Shown here piece by piece: positions 1 to 7,697 of a stretch of 50,197 bases of DNA. The stretch covers positions 1 to 50,197 of the forward strand of contig JALXEF010000105.1 in NCBI GenBank assembly GCA_027069855.1, in the 5' to 3' direction. Source of the stretch: Caldifarciminota bacterium. GTDB taxonomy: Bacteria; Hydrothermota; Hydrothermia; WGAB01. The notes under the pieces were generated by a model. It was not told the origin of the DNA. It saw nothing but the letters and a program-made list of their open reading frames with translations, and did not search any database. Both the position numbers and the translations under genes were made by a program. The stretch's first letter is position 1, and each line of letters starts with the position of its first letter.

Positions 1-374
<374 letters not shown>

Positions 375-611
375 CTACACCTCGCCCTGGATTTCTTCAT
401 CGGAGGGGAGTTCCTCCTCCCTGCGTTTCAACTCTTCGCGTTTCTTTTCCAAGGCTTCCCGGGTTTTGTCCACCACCTCCCGCACCTTCTCGCGGGTTTC
501 GGTGCCGGTGGCCGGGGTCAGGAAAACGGCCAGAGCGGCGCCGAACAAACTGCCCAGCACAAAGGCCGTGATGGCCCAGCCCAGGCTTCCGGAATCCCTG
601 TTTTCTGCCAT
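375..611 (-). CDS. YtxH-like small membrane-anchored protein
   Basis: MAENRDSGSLGWAITAFVLGSLFGAALAVFLTPATGTETREKVREVVDKTREALEKKREEL...: one TM helix, then P-x-G-x-E-x-R and a charged coiled coil, as in YtxH-domain proteins. Confidence 0.75.
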   Translation of the reverse strand: MAENRDSGSLGWAITAFVLGSLFGAALAVFLTPATGTETREKVREVVDKTREALEKKREELKRREEELPSDEEIQGEV

Positions 612-667
612 GGGCCACCTCCTTGGCTTTGTGATAAGGTTACATGCCTTCCCGGATGGGGTCAAGA

Positions 668-707
668 AACGGCCGCCGCCCCGGCCATGGCCGGGGCGGC
701 GGCCGTT
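668..707 (-). terminator. 40-bp perfect GC palindrome, probable intrinsic terminator of the minus-strand operon ending at 727
   Basis: AACGGCCGCCGCCCCGGCCATGGCCGGGGCGGCGGCCGTT is exactly self-complementary. On the minus strand it is followed by TCTTG and sits 20 bp after a stop codon. Confidence 0.7.
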
Positions 708-726
708 CTCAAAAAGGGATTGCCCC

Positions 727-1524
727 TCAGGGTCGCTCCACGGCCACCAGCCGGTATTCTTCCCGAATATGCAGGTAGCCCAGGAAGTTCCCGTTCTCGT
801 CGTAAACTTCGATGAGAAGCCACAACTGTTTGCGGAGCCACAGGCGGTCGGTGACCCAGTCCTCAAGGCGAAGGAAGGCGGAGTCCGCCACGCTGTCCCA
901 TGCGCGCAGCCTCCAGGCTGAAAACAAGGCCCCATCCGGACCTGTCACCGTGTCCACGGCCACCACCCGTCGGATGCGGAGCCAGGGATCGCGGAACACC
1001 ACCCACTGTTGTCCCACCTCCAGGGGAAACCGGAGGGTTTTCTGGGGTTCCGCCAGATTGGAGGGGGTCTGCGTCAGGCCGTCTCCCATCCGCTGGTGTG
1101 CGAACCGGAGCACCTGGTCAAGGCTGGAGAACTCCCGGGTCCCCAGGCGAAACCGCAGGTTTCCGGCGTCCGGCACCGGGGCGAGGGCCCAGGGATAGGG
1201 GATACCCGGGCCCTGGATTTCCACCCACAGGAGTGCCGTGTCGGTGATCCACCAGCGGTTTCGGGATCCTTCGGTGTTCTCCACCCACACCTCGGTGAAG
1301 TTCGGGAAGCGGGAAATCCGCCGGGTTTCCTGCACATAAAGGTCACCTTCGCGGTGCCCCTCCATGCCGGGGACCCCCCACCAATCCAGGGTCCAGTGGA
1401 CCTTCCACCGGAATCCCTCGGGAAAGGCGAAGGTGGCTCCGAGGTCCTCCGGGGCCGTCACACAGCCGTTCCCCCCAAGGAGGAACAGCAAAAGCCCTCC
1501 GATGGCAAGGGTTGCCCTTTTCAT
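727..1524 (-). CDS. Putative lipoprotein, unknown function
   Basis: MKRATLAIGGLLLFLLGGNGCVTAPEDLG... has a lipobox-like NGC signal; no recognised domain. Overlaps the upstream CDS by ATGA. Confidence 0.7.
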   Translation of the reverse strand: MKRATLAIGGLLLFLLGGNGCVTAPEDLGATFAFPEGFRWKVHWTLDWWGVPGMEGHREGDLYVQETRRISRFPNFTEVWVENTEGSRNRWWITDTALLWVEIQGPGIPYPWALAPVPDAGNLRFRLGTREFSSLDQVLRFAHQRMGDGLTQTPSNLAEPQKTLRFPLEVGQQWVVFRDPWLRIRRVVAVDTVTGPDGALFSAWRLRAWDSVADSAFLRLEDWVTDRLWLRKQLWLLIEVYDENGNFLGYLHIREEYRLVAVERP

Positions 1525-2162
1525 GGGATACCGACGAACAGCCACACACCCAGGTTCCCCTGGGTCACCGAGAGGCCCTGAAGGCGCCATTCGGCTCGGG
1601 TTGCGGTCTCTTTCTCGGGTTCGGAGGTGTGCCAGGTTCGGGTTTTGGTTTCTTCACGGTACCAGGAGAGGCCCAGGGCCTGCACCAGCCCCTGCAGCCT
1701 CAGGTCCAGGCCCTTCAGGGTGAAGGCGTACTCCAGACCCAGAAGAAAGCCCAGGCCCACATCCCAGCCCGTCCGTTCCTGGGTTTGGGGGTATGACCAC
1801 TGGGACGAGGGCTGAAGACTGTCCCGGGACAGGCTCACGGAAACCCAGGGGCCAAAGCCCACGAGGCCCTGGAGCCTTCCCTGGGGCAGGGACCGGCGGA
1901 ACACCGGCTGCAGAAGGGCCAGGTTTCCGCCCAGGCTCAGCGTTCGGCTGTAGGCCTGATCGCTTGTCGAGTCCCCGTTCTGGGTAGTTTCCTGCGTGAA
2001 GCCGTGAAGATCCAGATGGAGCCCGAGTTCCAGCCGGGGCCCGGCCTCGTGGAACTGTACCTTGAAGAAGGACGGGGGCCGGCTGAAGCTCTCCAGTTTG
2101 AAGCCCACCAGGCTTCCCGGATAGGGCAACAGCCCCATCAGCATGAGAAAGGTTCCCAGCAT
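1521..2162 (-). CDS. Putative outer-membrane beta-barrel-like protein (paralog of the next CDS)
   Basis: Short hydrophobic N-terminus, alternating amphipathic strands, aromatic/hydrophobic C-terminus (VWLFVGIP); similar in layout to 2183..2854. Confidence 0.6.
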   Translation of the reverse strand: MLGTFLMLMGLLPYPGSLVGFKLESFSRPPSFFKVQFHEAGPRLELGLHLDLHGFTQETTQNGDSTSDQAYSRTLSLGGNLALLQPVFRRSLPQGRLQGLVGFGPWVSVSLSRDSLQPSSQWSYPQTQERTGWDVGLGFLLGLEYAFTLKGLDLRLQGLVQALGLSWYREETKTRTWHTSEPEKETATRAEWRLQGLSVTQGNLGVWLFVGIP

Positions 2163-2182
2163 GGGCGACCTCCTTTTTGAAC

Positions 2183-2854
2183 TTACAACCGAAACATCAG
2201 CCAGAGGTTAAAGGTGTTGAAAAAGGCCGAGAGGCCCTCCAGGCTCACCTCGGGTCCCCGAGTGGTTTGTTCTGAGCGCTGTCCATCGGAGTCTTTATAG
2301 GTGTCATGGTGCCAGGTGTACCCCGCATTCAGGGTGAAGAGGCCTGCCGTGGCCTGCAGGTACACCCGCCCCTGCCAGAACGGCGGCACCACATCCAGCC
2401 GGATCCGGGGACCGAGCGACAGGTTCAGGCTCCGCTCCTCCAGCACACTTTCTCTCCACCATCCCTCACCGTCGGCTGTGAATTTGCCGAACTGGTATGC
2501 GTAATCTCCCCGGAGGGAGAGACTCCATCCCCACCAGGGCACCAGATTCCAGCGGCCCACGGCGAAGGCCGGACGCCGGTGCCAGCGGAGAATTCCAATT
2601 CCCACGCCCGCAGAGTACAAGCGTTGTCGTTCCTTGCTATGGCGCTCCAGGGAATCGCCCGCAAAAACATCCCTTGGGATGGTCCTCCAGTGTCCGGCCA
2701 GCGAGAAATCCAGGCGCAGGTCCCAGGCCACCGGACCCTTCCCCAGCTGCACCTTGTAGGAGGTCGGCAGATCCACGAGCGAAGTCATCCGGACCCCGAC
2801 GGTTTTCCCCTGGAACGAAAGGAAGGAAACCAGGGCCAGCACATAGGAAAGCAT
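2183..2854 (-). CDS. Putative outer-membrane beta-barrel-like protein
   Basis: MLSYVLALVSFLSFQGKTVGVRMTSLVDLPTSYKVQLGKG... ending LWLMFRL; RBS AGGAGGTGAGGTTC before the ATG. Confidence 0.6.
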   Translation of the reverse strand: MLSYVLALVSFLSFQGKTVGVRMTSLVDLPTSYKVQLGKGPVAWDLRLDFSLAGHWRTIPRDVFAGDSLERHSKERQRLYSAGVGIGILRWHRRPAFAVGRWNLVPWWGWSLSLRGDYAYQFGKFTADGEGWWRESVLEERSLNLSLGPRIRLDVVPPFWQGRVYLQATAGLFTLNAGYTWHHDTYKDSDGQRSEQTTRGPEVSLEGLSAFFNTFNLWLMFRL

Positions 2855-2879
2855 GAACCTCACCTCCTTTGTTGTCCCC

Positions 2880-2908
2880 ATGTTAAGGGGTCATCCTGCG
2901 GAGGTCAA
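2880..2908 (-). promoter_or_regulatory. Sigma-A-type promoter for the 2854-to-727 minus operon
   Basis: Minus strand: TTGACC-N17-TAACAT, about 26 nt upstream of the ATG. Confidence 0.55.
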
Positions 2909-2964
2909 GGAACTACGAGAAGGGAACGCAGGGGCCTTCAAACTAAGGGTGAGGAGATCCGGTC

Positions 2965-2993
2965 TTGCAAAGCCCGCGGCCAGGCCGTACCCT
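2965..2993 (+). promoter_or_regulatory. Possible promoter for trpS
   Basis: TTGCAA-N17-TACCCT followed by an AAGGAGGA RBS. Confidence 0.4.
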
Positions 2994-3014
2994 GTGCGGC
3001 CGAAGGAGGACGGC

Positions 3015-4193
3015 ATGAAAACCATCCTTTCAGGTATGCGCCCCAGCGGCAAACTCCACATCGGGCACCTCTTCGGCGTGCTGGAGAACTGGCGGAAACT
3101 CCAGGACTCGTACCGGTGCTACTTTGAGGTGGCGGACTGGCACGCCATGACCACCGAGTACCGGAACCCCCGGGCCATCCGGCAGAACACCCTGGAGATG
3201 GTCAAGGACTGGCTGGCGGCCGGCATCGACCCCAAACGCGCCGTGATCTTTGTCCAGTCGCGGGTCCCCGAGCACACGGAACTCCACATCGTGTTTTCCA
3301 TGCTGGTGTCCCTGTCCCGCCTCCTCCGGAACCCCACCTTCAAGGAGTATGTGGGGGAACTCAAGGCCAAGGAACTCAAGACCTCGGGCCGACGGGTGCT
3401 GGACCGGCTGGTGGAGCAAACCCTGGACCGCATCCTGGAGGTGCTGCAGCAGGAGCAGCAGAGCCATCTCTCCGCCAAGGAGTACCGGAGCCTGCTCCGG
3501 GCCCGGCTCAAGGAAACCGTGGCCGAGGGGTTGAACCGCCTGTTCCACACCACCGAGGGCGAGGAACTGTCCTACGGCCATCTGGTGAACTACGGGTTCC
3601 TGGGGTACCCCGTGCTCCAGGCGGCCGATATTCTGCTGTACAAGGGCGAGGTGGTGCCGGTGGGCGAGGACCAGGTGCCCCATATTGAGCTCACCCGGGA
3701 AATCGCCCGGCGGTTCAACGAGTACTATGCGCCGATCTTTCCGGTGCCCGAGCCCCTGCTCACCCGGTTCCCCCGGGTGCCGGGCACCGACGGCAAACGC
3801 ATGTCCAAGTCGCGGGGCAACACCATCCTGATCTCCGAGAAGCCCGAGGACCTGGCCCAGAAGGTGCGCCGGATGATCACGGATCCCCAGAAAATCCGGC
3901 GGGGCGATCCGGGACGGCCCGAGATCTGCCCGGTGTTCGCGCTGCATCGGGTGTTCGGCACGCCCGACCTGGAGGCCATTGAGCGCGACTGCCGGAGCGG
4001 TGCCCTGGGCTGTGTGGACTGCAAAAAGAAGCTGCTGAGCCAGATCCAGGCGCATCTGGAACCCCTGCAGGAGAAGCGGGCCGGCATCAGCGACGCGCAG
4101 GTAGTGGAGATTTTGGAGGAGGGCAGCCGCAGGGCCCGCGAGGTGGCCCGCCGCACCATGGCCGAGGTGCACGAGGCCCTGGGCCTGTTCTAA
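3015..4193 (+). CDS. trpS: Tryptophanyl-tRNA synthetase
   Basis: PSGKLHIGH (HIGH motif), GYPVLQAADILLYK, KRMSKSRGN (KMSKS), C-terminal CVDCKK; RBS AAGGAGGA. Confidence 0.95.
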   Translation: MKTILSGMRPSGKLHIGHLFGVLENWRKLQDSYRCYFEVADWHAMTTEYRNPRAIRQNTLEMVKDWLAAGIDPKRAVIFVQSRVPEHTELHIVFSMLVSLSRLLRNPTFKEYVGELKAKELKTSGRRVLDRLVEQTLDRILEVLQQEQQSHLSAKEYRSLLRARLKETVAEGLNRLFHTTEGEELSYGHLVNYGFLGYPVLQAADILLYKGEVVPVGEDQVPHIELTREIARRFNEYYAPIFPVPEPLLTRFPRVPGTDGKRMSKSRGNTILISEKPEDLAQKVRRMITDPQKIRRGDPGRPEICPVFALHRVFGTPDLEAIERDCRSGALGCVDCKKKLLSQIQAHLEPLQEKRAGISDAQVVEILEEGSRRAREVARRTMAEVHEALGLF

Positions 4194-4206
4194 GGGCCTT
4201 GCCTGC

Positions 4207-4235
4207 TTGCGGTGGGCGAAGGGCCTGCGTACAAT
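4207..4235 (+). promoter_or_regulatory. Promoter of tRNA-Arg
   Basis: TTGCGG-N17-TACAAT, 11 nt before the tRNA. Confidence 0.5.
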
Positions 4236-4246
4236 ACGAAAACCCC

Positions 4247-4320
4247 GCCCCCGTAGCTCAGGAGGACAGAGCGGCGGTTTCCTAAACCGCAGGTCAGAGG
4301 TTCGAATCCTCTCGGGGGCG
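4247..4320 (+). tRNA. tRNA-Arg(CCT)
   Basis: Acceptor GCCCCCG/CGGGGGC, anticodon arm GCGGT-TTCCTAA-ACCGC, T arm with GGTTCGAATCC; no encoded CCA. Confidence 0.95.
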
Positions 4321-4419
4321 CTCTTCTTTTTCACCGGTTGCAGGTGGCCGCGCCGACCTGCATACTGGGGAACCGAACCGCCGGGGGATGGGCCTCCGGG
4401 GTAGGGGTAGGTGTCGCTA

Positions 4420-4448
4420 TTGACGGACCCCTGTCCCGGCTGTAAGAT
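4420..4448 (+). promoter_or_regulatory. Promoter of the tRNA-Trp/rpmG-secE-nusG unit
   Basis: TTGACG-N17-TAAGAT, 15 nt before tRNA-Trp. Confidence 0.65.
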
Positions 4449-4463
4449 TACCCGGCTACACGG

Positions 4464-4536
4464 AGGCCTGTAGCTCAATTGGGAGAGCACCGGATTCCAA
4501 ATCCGGCGGTTGGGGGTTCGAGTCCCTCCAGGCCTG
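4464..4536 (+). tRNA. tRNA-Trp(CCA)
   Basis: Acceptor AGGCCTG/CAGGCCT, anticodon arm CCGGA-TTCCAAA-TCCGG, T arm with GGTTCGAGTCC; no encoded CCA. Confidence 0.95.
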
Positions 4537-4587
4537 CTTTTTCTTCTATAAGGGAGGAAATCCCCAGGTTTTGAGGAGGATGTCCTG

Positions 4588-4740
4588 ATGAGGATTGTGG
4601 TGCACCTGGTATGCACGGAATGCAAGCGGCGGAACTACTCCACCACCAAGAACCGGGATAAGCGGGGTGTGAAGCTGCAGCTGCGGAAGTACTGCCCCCA
4701 TTGCCGTCGGCACACGCTACACAAGGAGTCCAAGGCCTGA
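4588..4740 (+). CDS. rpmG: 50S ribosomal protein L33
   Basis: MRIVVHLVCTECKRRNYSTTKNRDKRGVKLQLRKYCPHCRRHTLHKESKA; 50 aa, below the ORF-track cutoff; between tRNA-Trp and secE. Confidence 0.92.
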   Translation: MRIVVHLVCTECKRRNYSTTKNRDKRGVKLQLRKYCPHCRRHTLHKESKA

Positions 4741-4946
4741 TGGGTGCGTTGAGCCGGAAGTTGCAGCAGGCCATCACCTTCCTGCGGGAGGTGCGGGCCG
4801 AATTGAATCGGGTCACCTGGCCCACCCGCGAGGCCGTGATCGGTGGAACCGTCGCCGTGATCGTGCTCTCTCTGATCCTGGTGATCTACATGGGCATCGT
4901 GGACTTCATCGTGACCAAGATCCTGGGGTTCCTCATGGTGAGGTGA
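4740..4946 (+). CDS. secE: Preprotein translocase subunit SecE
   Basis: MGALSRKLQQAITFLREVRAELNRVTWPTREAVIGGTVAVIVLSLILVIYMGIVDFIV; TGATG overlap with rpmG. Confidence 0.93.
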   Translation: MGALSRKLQQAITFLREVRAELNRVTWPTREAVIGGTVAVIVLSLILVIYMGIVDFIVTKILGFLMVR

Positions 4947-4950
4947 TCGT

Positions 4951-5520
4951 ATGGCCGAACAAGCCAAGGAAACTCCGGCCCAGGAGGCGCCCAGGAAGAA
5001 GAAGTGGTTCGTGTTCTGGACCCTTTCGGGCCGGGAACTGAAGGTCAAAAAGATCCTGGATCGCCTGGTGGAGGAACACGGGCTCCGGGGCAAGGTGGGC
5101 CAGATCCTGGTGCCCATGCAGACCATTCCAAAGGTCCGCAAGGGCAAGCGGTATCTGGTGGATAAGCCCATCTTCCGGGGGTACATCCTGGTGGAAATGG
5201 AGCCCGACCCCGAGGTGATTGAGAAGCTCACGGCCACCGGGGCCCTGCGGGCCCTGATCGCCAAGGACACCATGATCACGCTCACCGACGAAGAGGTGGA
5301 GCGGATCATGGAAACGGTGCGCCGGGAGCAGGAGAAGAAGGAAAAGGAGGTGCCGTTCCTCAAGGGGGAACGGGTCAAGATTGTGGACGGCGCCTTTGCC
5401 GACTTTGTGGGAGAGGTGGAGGAAGTGTACCCCGAACGGGGTCAGTTGAAGGTTCGCGTGAACATCTTTGGCCGGAGCACCCCGGTCATCCTGAATTTCC
5501 TCCAGGTGGAGCGGCAATAA
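4951..5520 (+). CDS. nusG: Transcription termination/antitermination protein NusG
   Basis: NGN domain (FRGYILVEMEPDPEVIE) and KOW (FLKGERVKIVDGAFADFVGEVEEV); between secE and rplK. Confidence 0.95.
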   Translation: MAEQAKETPAQEAPRKKKWFVFWTLSGRELKVKKILDRLVEEHGLRGKVGQILVPMQTIPKVRKGKRYLVDKPIFRGYILVEMEPDPEVIEKLTATGALRALIAKDTMITLTDEEVERIMETVRREQEKKEKEVPFLKGERVKIVDGAFADFVGEVEEVYPERGQLKVRVNIFGRSTPVILNFLQVERQ

Positions 5521-5538
5521 GGAAAGGAGGCCCCAGAG

Positions 5539-5982
5539 ATGCCACCGAAGAAGGCGAAGAAGGAAGTGGTCGCGGTGATCAAACTCCAGATTCCGGCCGG
5601 ACAGGCGACGGCGTCGCCGCCCGTGGGGCCTGCCTTGGGGCAGCACGGCCTCAATATCATGGAGTTTATCCGGGCCTTTAACGAGGCCACCAAGGATCAG
5701 GCGGGTTTGATCATTCCCGTGGTGATCACGGTTTACAAGGATCGCACCTTTACCTTTGAGTTGAAGACCCCGCCGGCCTCTGTGCTCCTGAAGCGGGCTG
5801 CGGGCCTGGCCAAGGGCTCCGGAGAGCCCAACAAGGTGAAGGTGGGCAAGGTTACCCGTTCCCAGGTTCGGGAGATCGCCGAACTGAAGATGCGTGACCT
5901 GAATACCGACGATGTGGAAGCTGCCATGCGTATGATTGAGGGCACCGCCCGCAGCATGGGCATTGAAGTGGTGGAGGGTTGA
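5539..5982 (+). CDS. rplK: 50S ribosomal protein L11
   Basis: [30 protein letters not shown] signature. Confidence 0.97.
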   Translation: MPPKKAKKEVVAVIKLQIPAGQATASPPVGPALGQHGLNIMEFIRAFNEATKDQAGLIIPVVITVYKDRTFTFELKTPPASVLLKRAAGLAKGSGEPNKVKVGKVTRSQVREIAELKMRDLNTDDVEAAMRMIEGTARSMGIEVVEG

Positions 5983-5983
5983 G

Positions 5984-6700
5984 ATGCCGAAGCACGGAAA
6001 ACGCTATCGCGCCCTTTTGGAAAAGGTGGACCGCACCCGCGCGTACCCGGTGGACGAGGCGATCCAGCTGGTTAAGGATCTCGCCTCCGCCAGGTTTGAT
6101 GAAACCGTGGAGGCCTCGGTGAAGCTCGGGGTGGACCCCCGGAAGGCCGATCAGATGGTTCGCGGTGCGGTGACCCTGCCCCATGGCACCGGTAAAACCG
6201 TACGGGTGCTGGTGTTCACCCGCGGCGATGAAGAACAGGAGGCCCGCGAGGCCGGGGCCGACTATGTGGGCTTCAAGGACCTGATTGATAAGATCAAACA
6301 GGGCTGGCTGGAGTTTGATGCGGTGGTGGCCACGCCCGACGCCATGCCCGAGGTGGCCAAGCTCGGGCGGATCCTGGGCCCCCGGGGGCTGATGCCCTCG
6401 CCCAAGACCGGAACCGTGACCAAGAATGTGGGCGAGGTGGTGCGCGAACTGAAGAAGGGCCGGGTGGAGTTCAAGGTGGACAAGACCGGAAACCTGCATG
6501 TGCCCATCGGCAAGGTTTCGTTCCCCGTGGAGCACCTGAAGGAAAACCTGCTCGCGTTCATCCAGGAAGTGTTGAACCAGCGTCCGGAAGCGCAAAAGGG
6601 TACCTACATCATTTCGGTTTACCTCTCGCCCACCATGGGGCCCAGTGTAAAGGTAGATGTCAACGACCTCTTGCGTGAGGTGGAGGCCAGGAGGATCTGA
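5984..6700 (+). CDS. rplA: 50S ribosomal protein L1
   Basis: [16 protein letters not shown]...; [17 protein letters not shown]. Confidence 0.97.
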   Translation: MPKHGKRYRALLEKVDRTRAYPVDEAIQLVKDLASARFDETVEASVKLGVDPRKADQMVRGAVTLPHGTGKTVRVLVFTRGDEEQEAREAGADYVGFKDLIDKIKQGWLEFDAVVATPDAMPEVAKLGRILGPRGLMPSPKTGTVTKNVGEVVRELKKGRVEFKVDKTGNLHVPIGKVSFPVEHLKENLLAFIQEVLNQRPEAQKGTYIISVYLSPTMGPSVKVDVNDLLREVEARRI

Positions 6701-6702
6701 TC

Positions 6703-7227
6703 ATGCCGAGGCCGGAAAAGGTTCAACAGGTGGAAGAGATCAAGCATCTGGTGGAGGGGGCCCACGCGGTGGTCCTCACCGACTTCACGGGCCTGAATGT
6801 GCAGGAGCTCAGCGAGCTCCGGCACACCCTGAAGCGGCGGGGGGACGCCCTCAAGGTGGTGAAGAACACCCTGGCCCGCCTGGCGTTCCAGGAAAAGGGG
6901 CTGGGGGATCTGAACCCCTACCTTGTGGGGCCCAACGCCGTGGTGGTGGCCCGGAAGGACGCCGTGGAAACTCTCAAGACCCTCTTCGGGTTCAGCAAGG
7001 AGGTGGGCAAGGGGGCCATCAAGGTGGGGATTGTGGATGGGCAGTTGTACGAAACCAAGGATCTGGAACGCATTTCCAAGTTGCCGTCGCTTCAGGATTC
7101 CCGCGCCCAGGTGGTGGGGATCCTGATGGCACCGCTCAGCGGCCTGGTGTACACCCTGCAGGGCCTGCTGAATACCCTGGTGGCGGTGCTGGAAGAAATT
7201 GAGAAGAAAAGAAAGGAGGAAGGTTAA
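6703..7227 (+). CDS. rplJ: 50S ribosomal protein L10
   Basis: [41 protein letters not shown]. Confidence 0.96.
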   Translation: MPRPEKVQQVEEIKHLVEGAHAVVLTDFTGLNVQELSELRHTLKRRGDALKVVKNTLARLAFQEKGLGDLNPYLVGPNAVVVARKDAVETLKTLFGFSKEVGKGAIKVGIVDGQLYETKDLERISKLPSLQDSRAQVVGILMAPLSGLVYTLQGLLNTLVAVLEEIEKKRKEEG

Positions 7228-7229
7228 TC

Positions 7230-7628
7230 ATGTCGGCTGAGAAGATGAGTGTTCAGGAGATTGTGTCGGCGATCGAATCGCTCACCGTGCTGGAACTGGC
7301 CGAACTCGTGGAAACCCTGAAGGACAAATTCGGGGTGACCGGTGCGGTGCCGGTGGCGGCTGCTGCGGTTCCCGCGGCTGGCGCGGCTCCTGCCGAGGCA
7401 GAGGAAGAGGAAAAGACCTCCTTTGATGTGATCCTCACGGAGGTCCCGGCCAACGCCAAGATCAAGGTGCTGAAGGAGATCCGGTCGCTGACCGGCCTGG
7501 GCCTCAAAGAGGCCAAGGAACTGATTGAGAACCTGCCGAAGCCCGTCAAAGAAGGGGTTGAAAAGGAAGAGGCCGAGAAGATCAAGGCCGCCCTGGAAGG
7601 TTTGGGCGCCAAGGTGGAGATCAAGTAA
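7230..7628 (+). CDS. rplL: 50S ribosomal protein L7/L12
   Basis: [14 protein letters not shown], Ala-rich hinge, [42 protein letters not shown]. Confidence 0.98.
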   Translation: MSAEKMSVQEIVSAIESLTVLELAELVETLKDKFGVTGAVPVAAAAVPAAGAAPAEAEEEEKTSFDVILTEVPANAKIKVLKEIRSLTGLGLKEAKELIENLPKPVKEGVEKEEAEKIKAALEGLGAKVEIK

Positions 7629-7697
7629 CGGATCCCTTGTGTTCCCTGCTCCGTATCCGCCTTCTGGGCTTTGAACCTTTAGTTAGGTAAAGGGGAG

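Noticed and set aside
4144-4202. Hairpin around the trpS stop codon (AGGCCCT...AGGGCCT)
   Set aside because: No downstream U-run and mostly within coding sequence; weak.
4247-4536. tRNAs as an integration site
   Set aside because: No integrase or duplicated tRNA 3' end nearby.
3030-4625. 531-aa minus-strand ORF containing GGTRTPNRRIWNPVLSQLSYRPP and APERIRTSDLRFRKPPLCPPELRG
   Set aside because: Characteristic spurious translations of tRNA antisense sequence; remainder is antisense to trpS.
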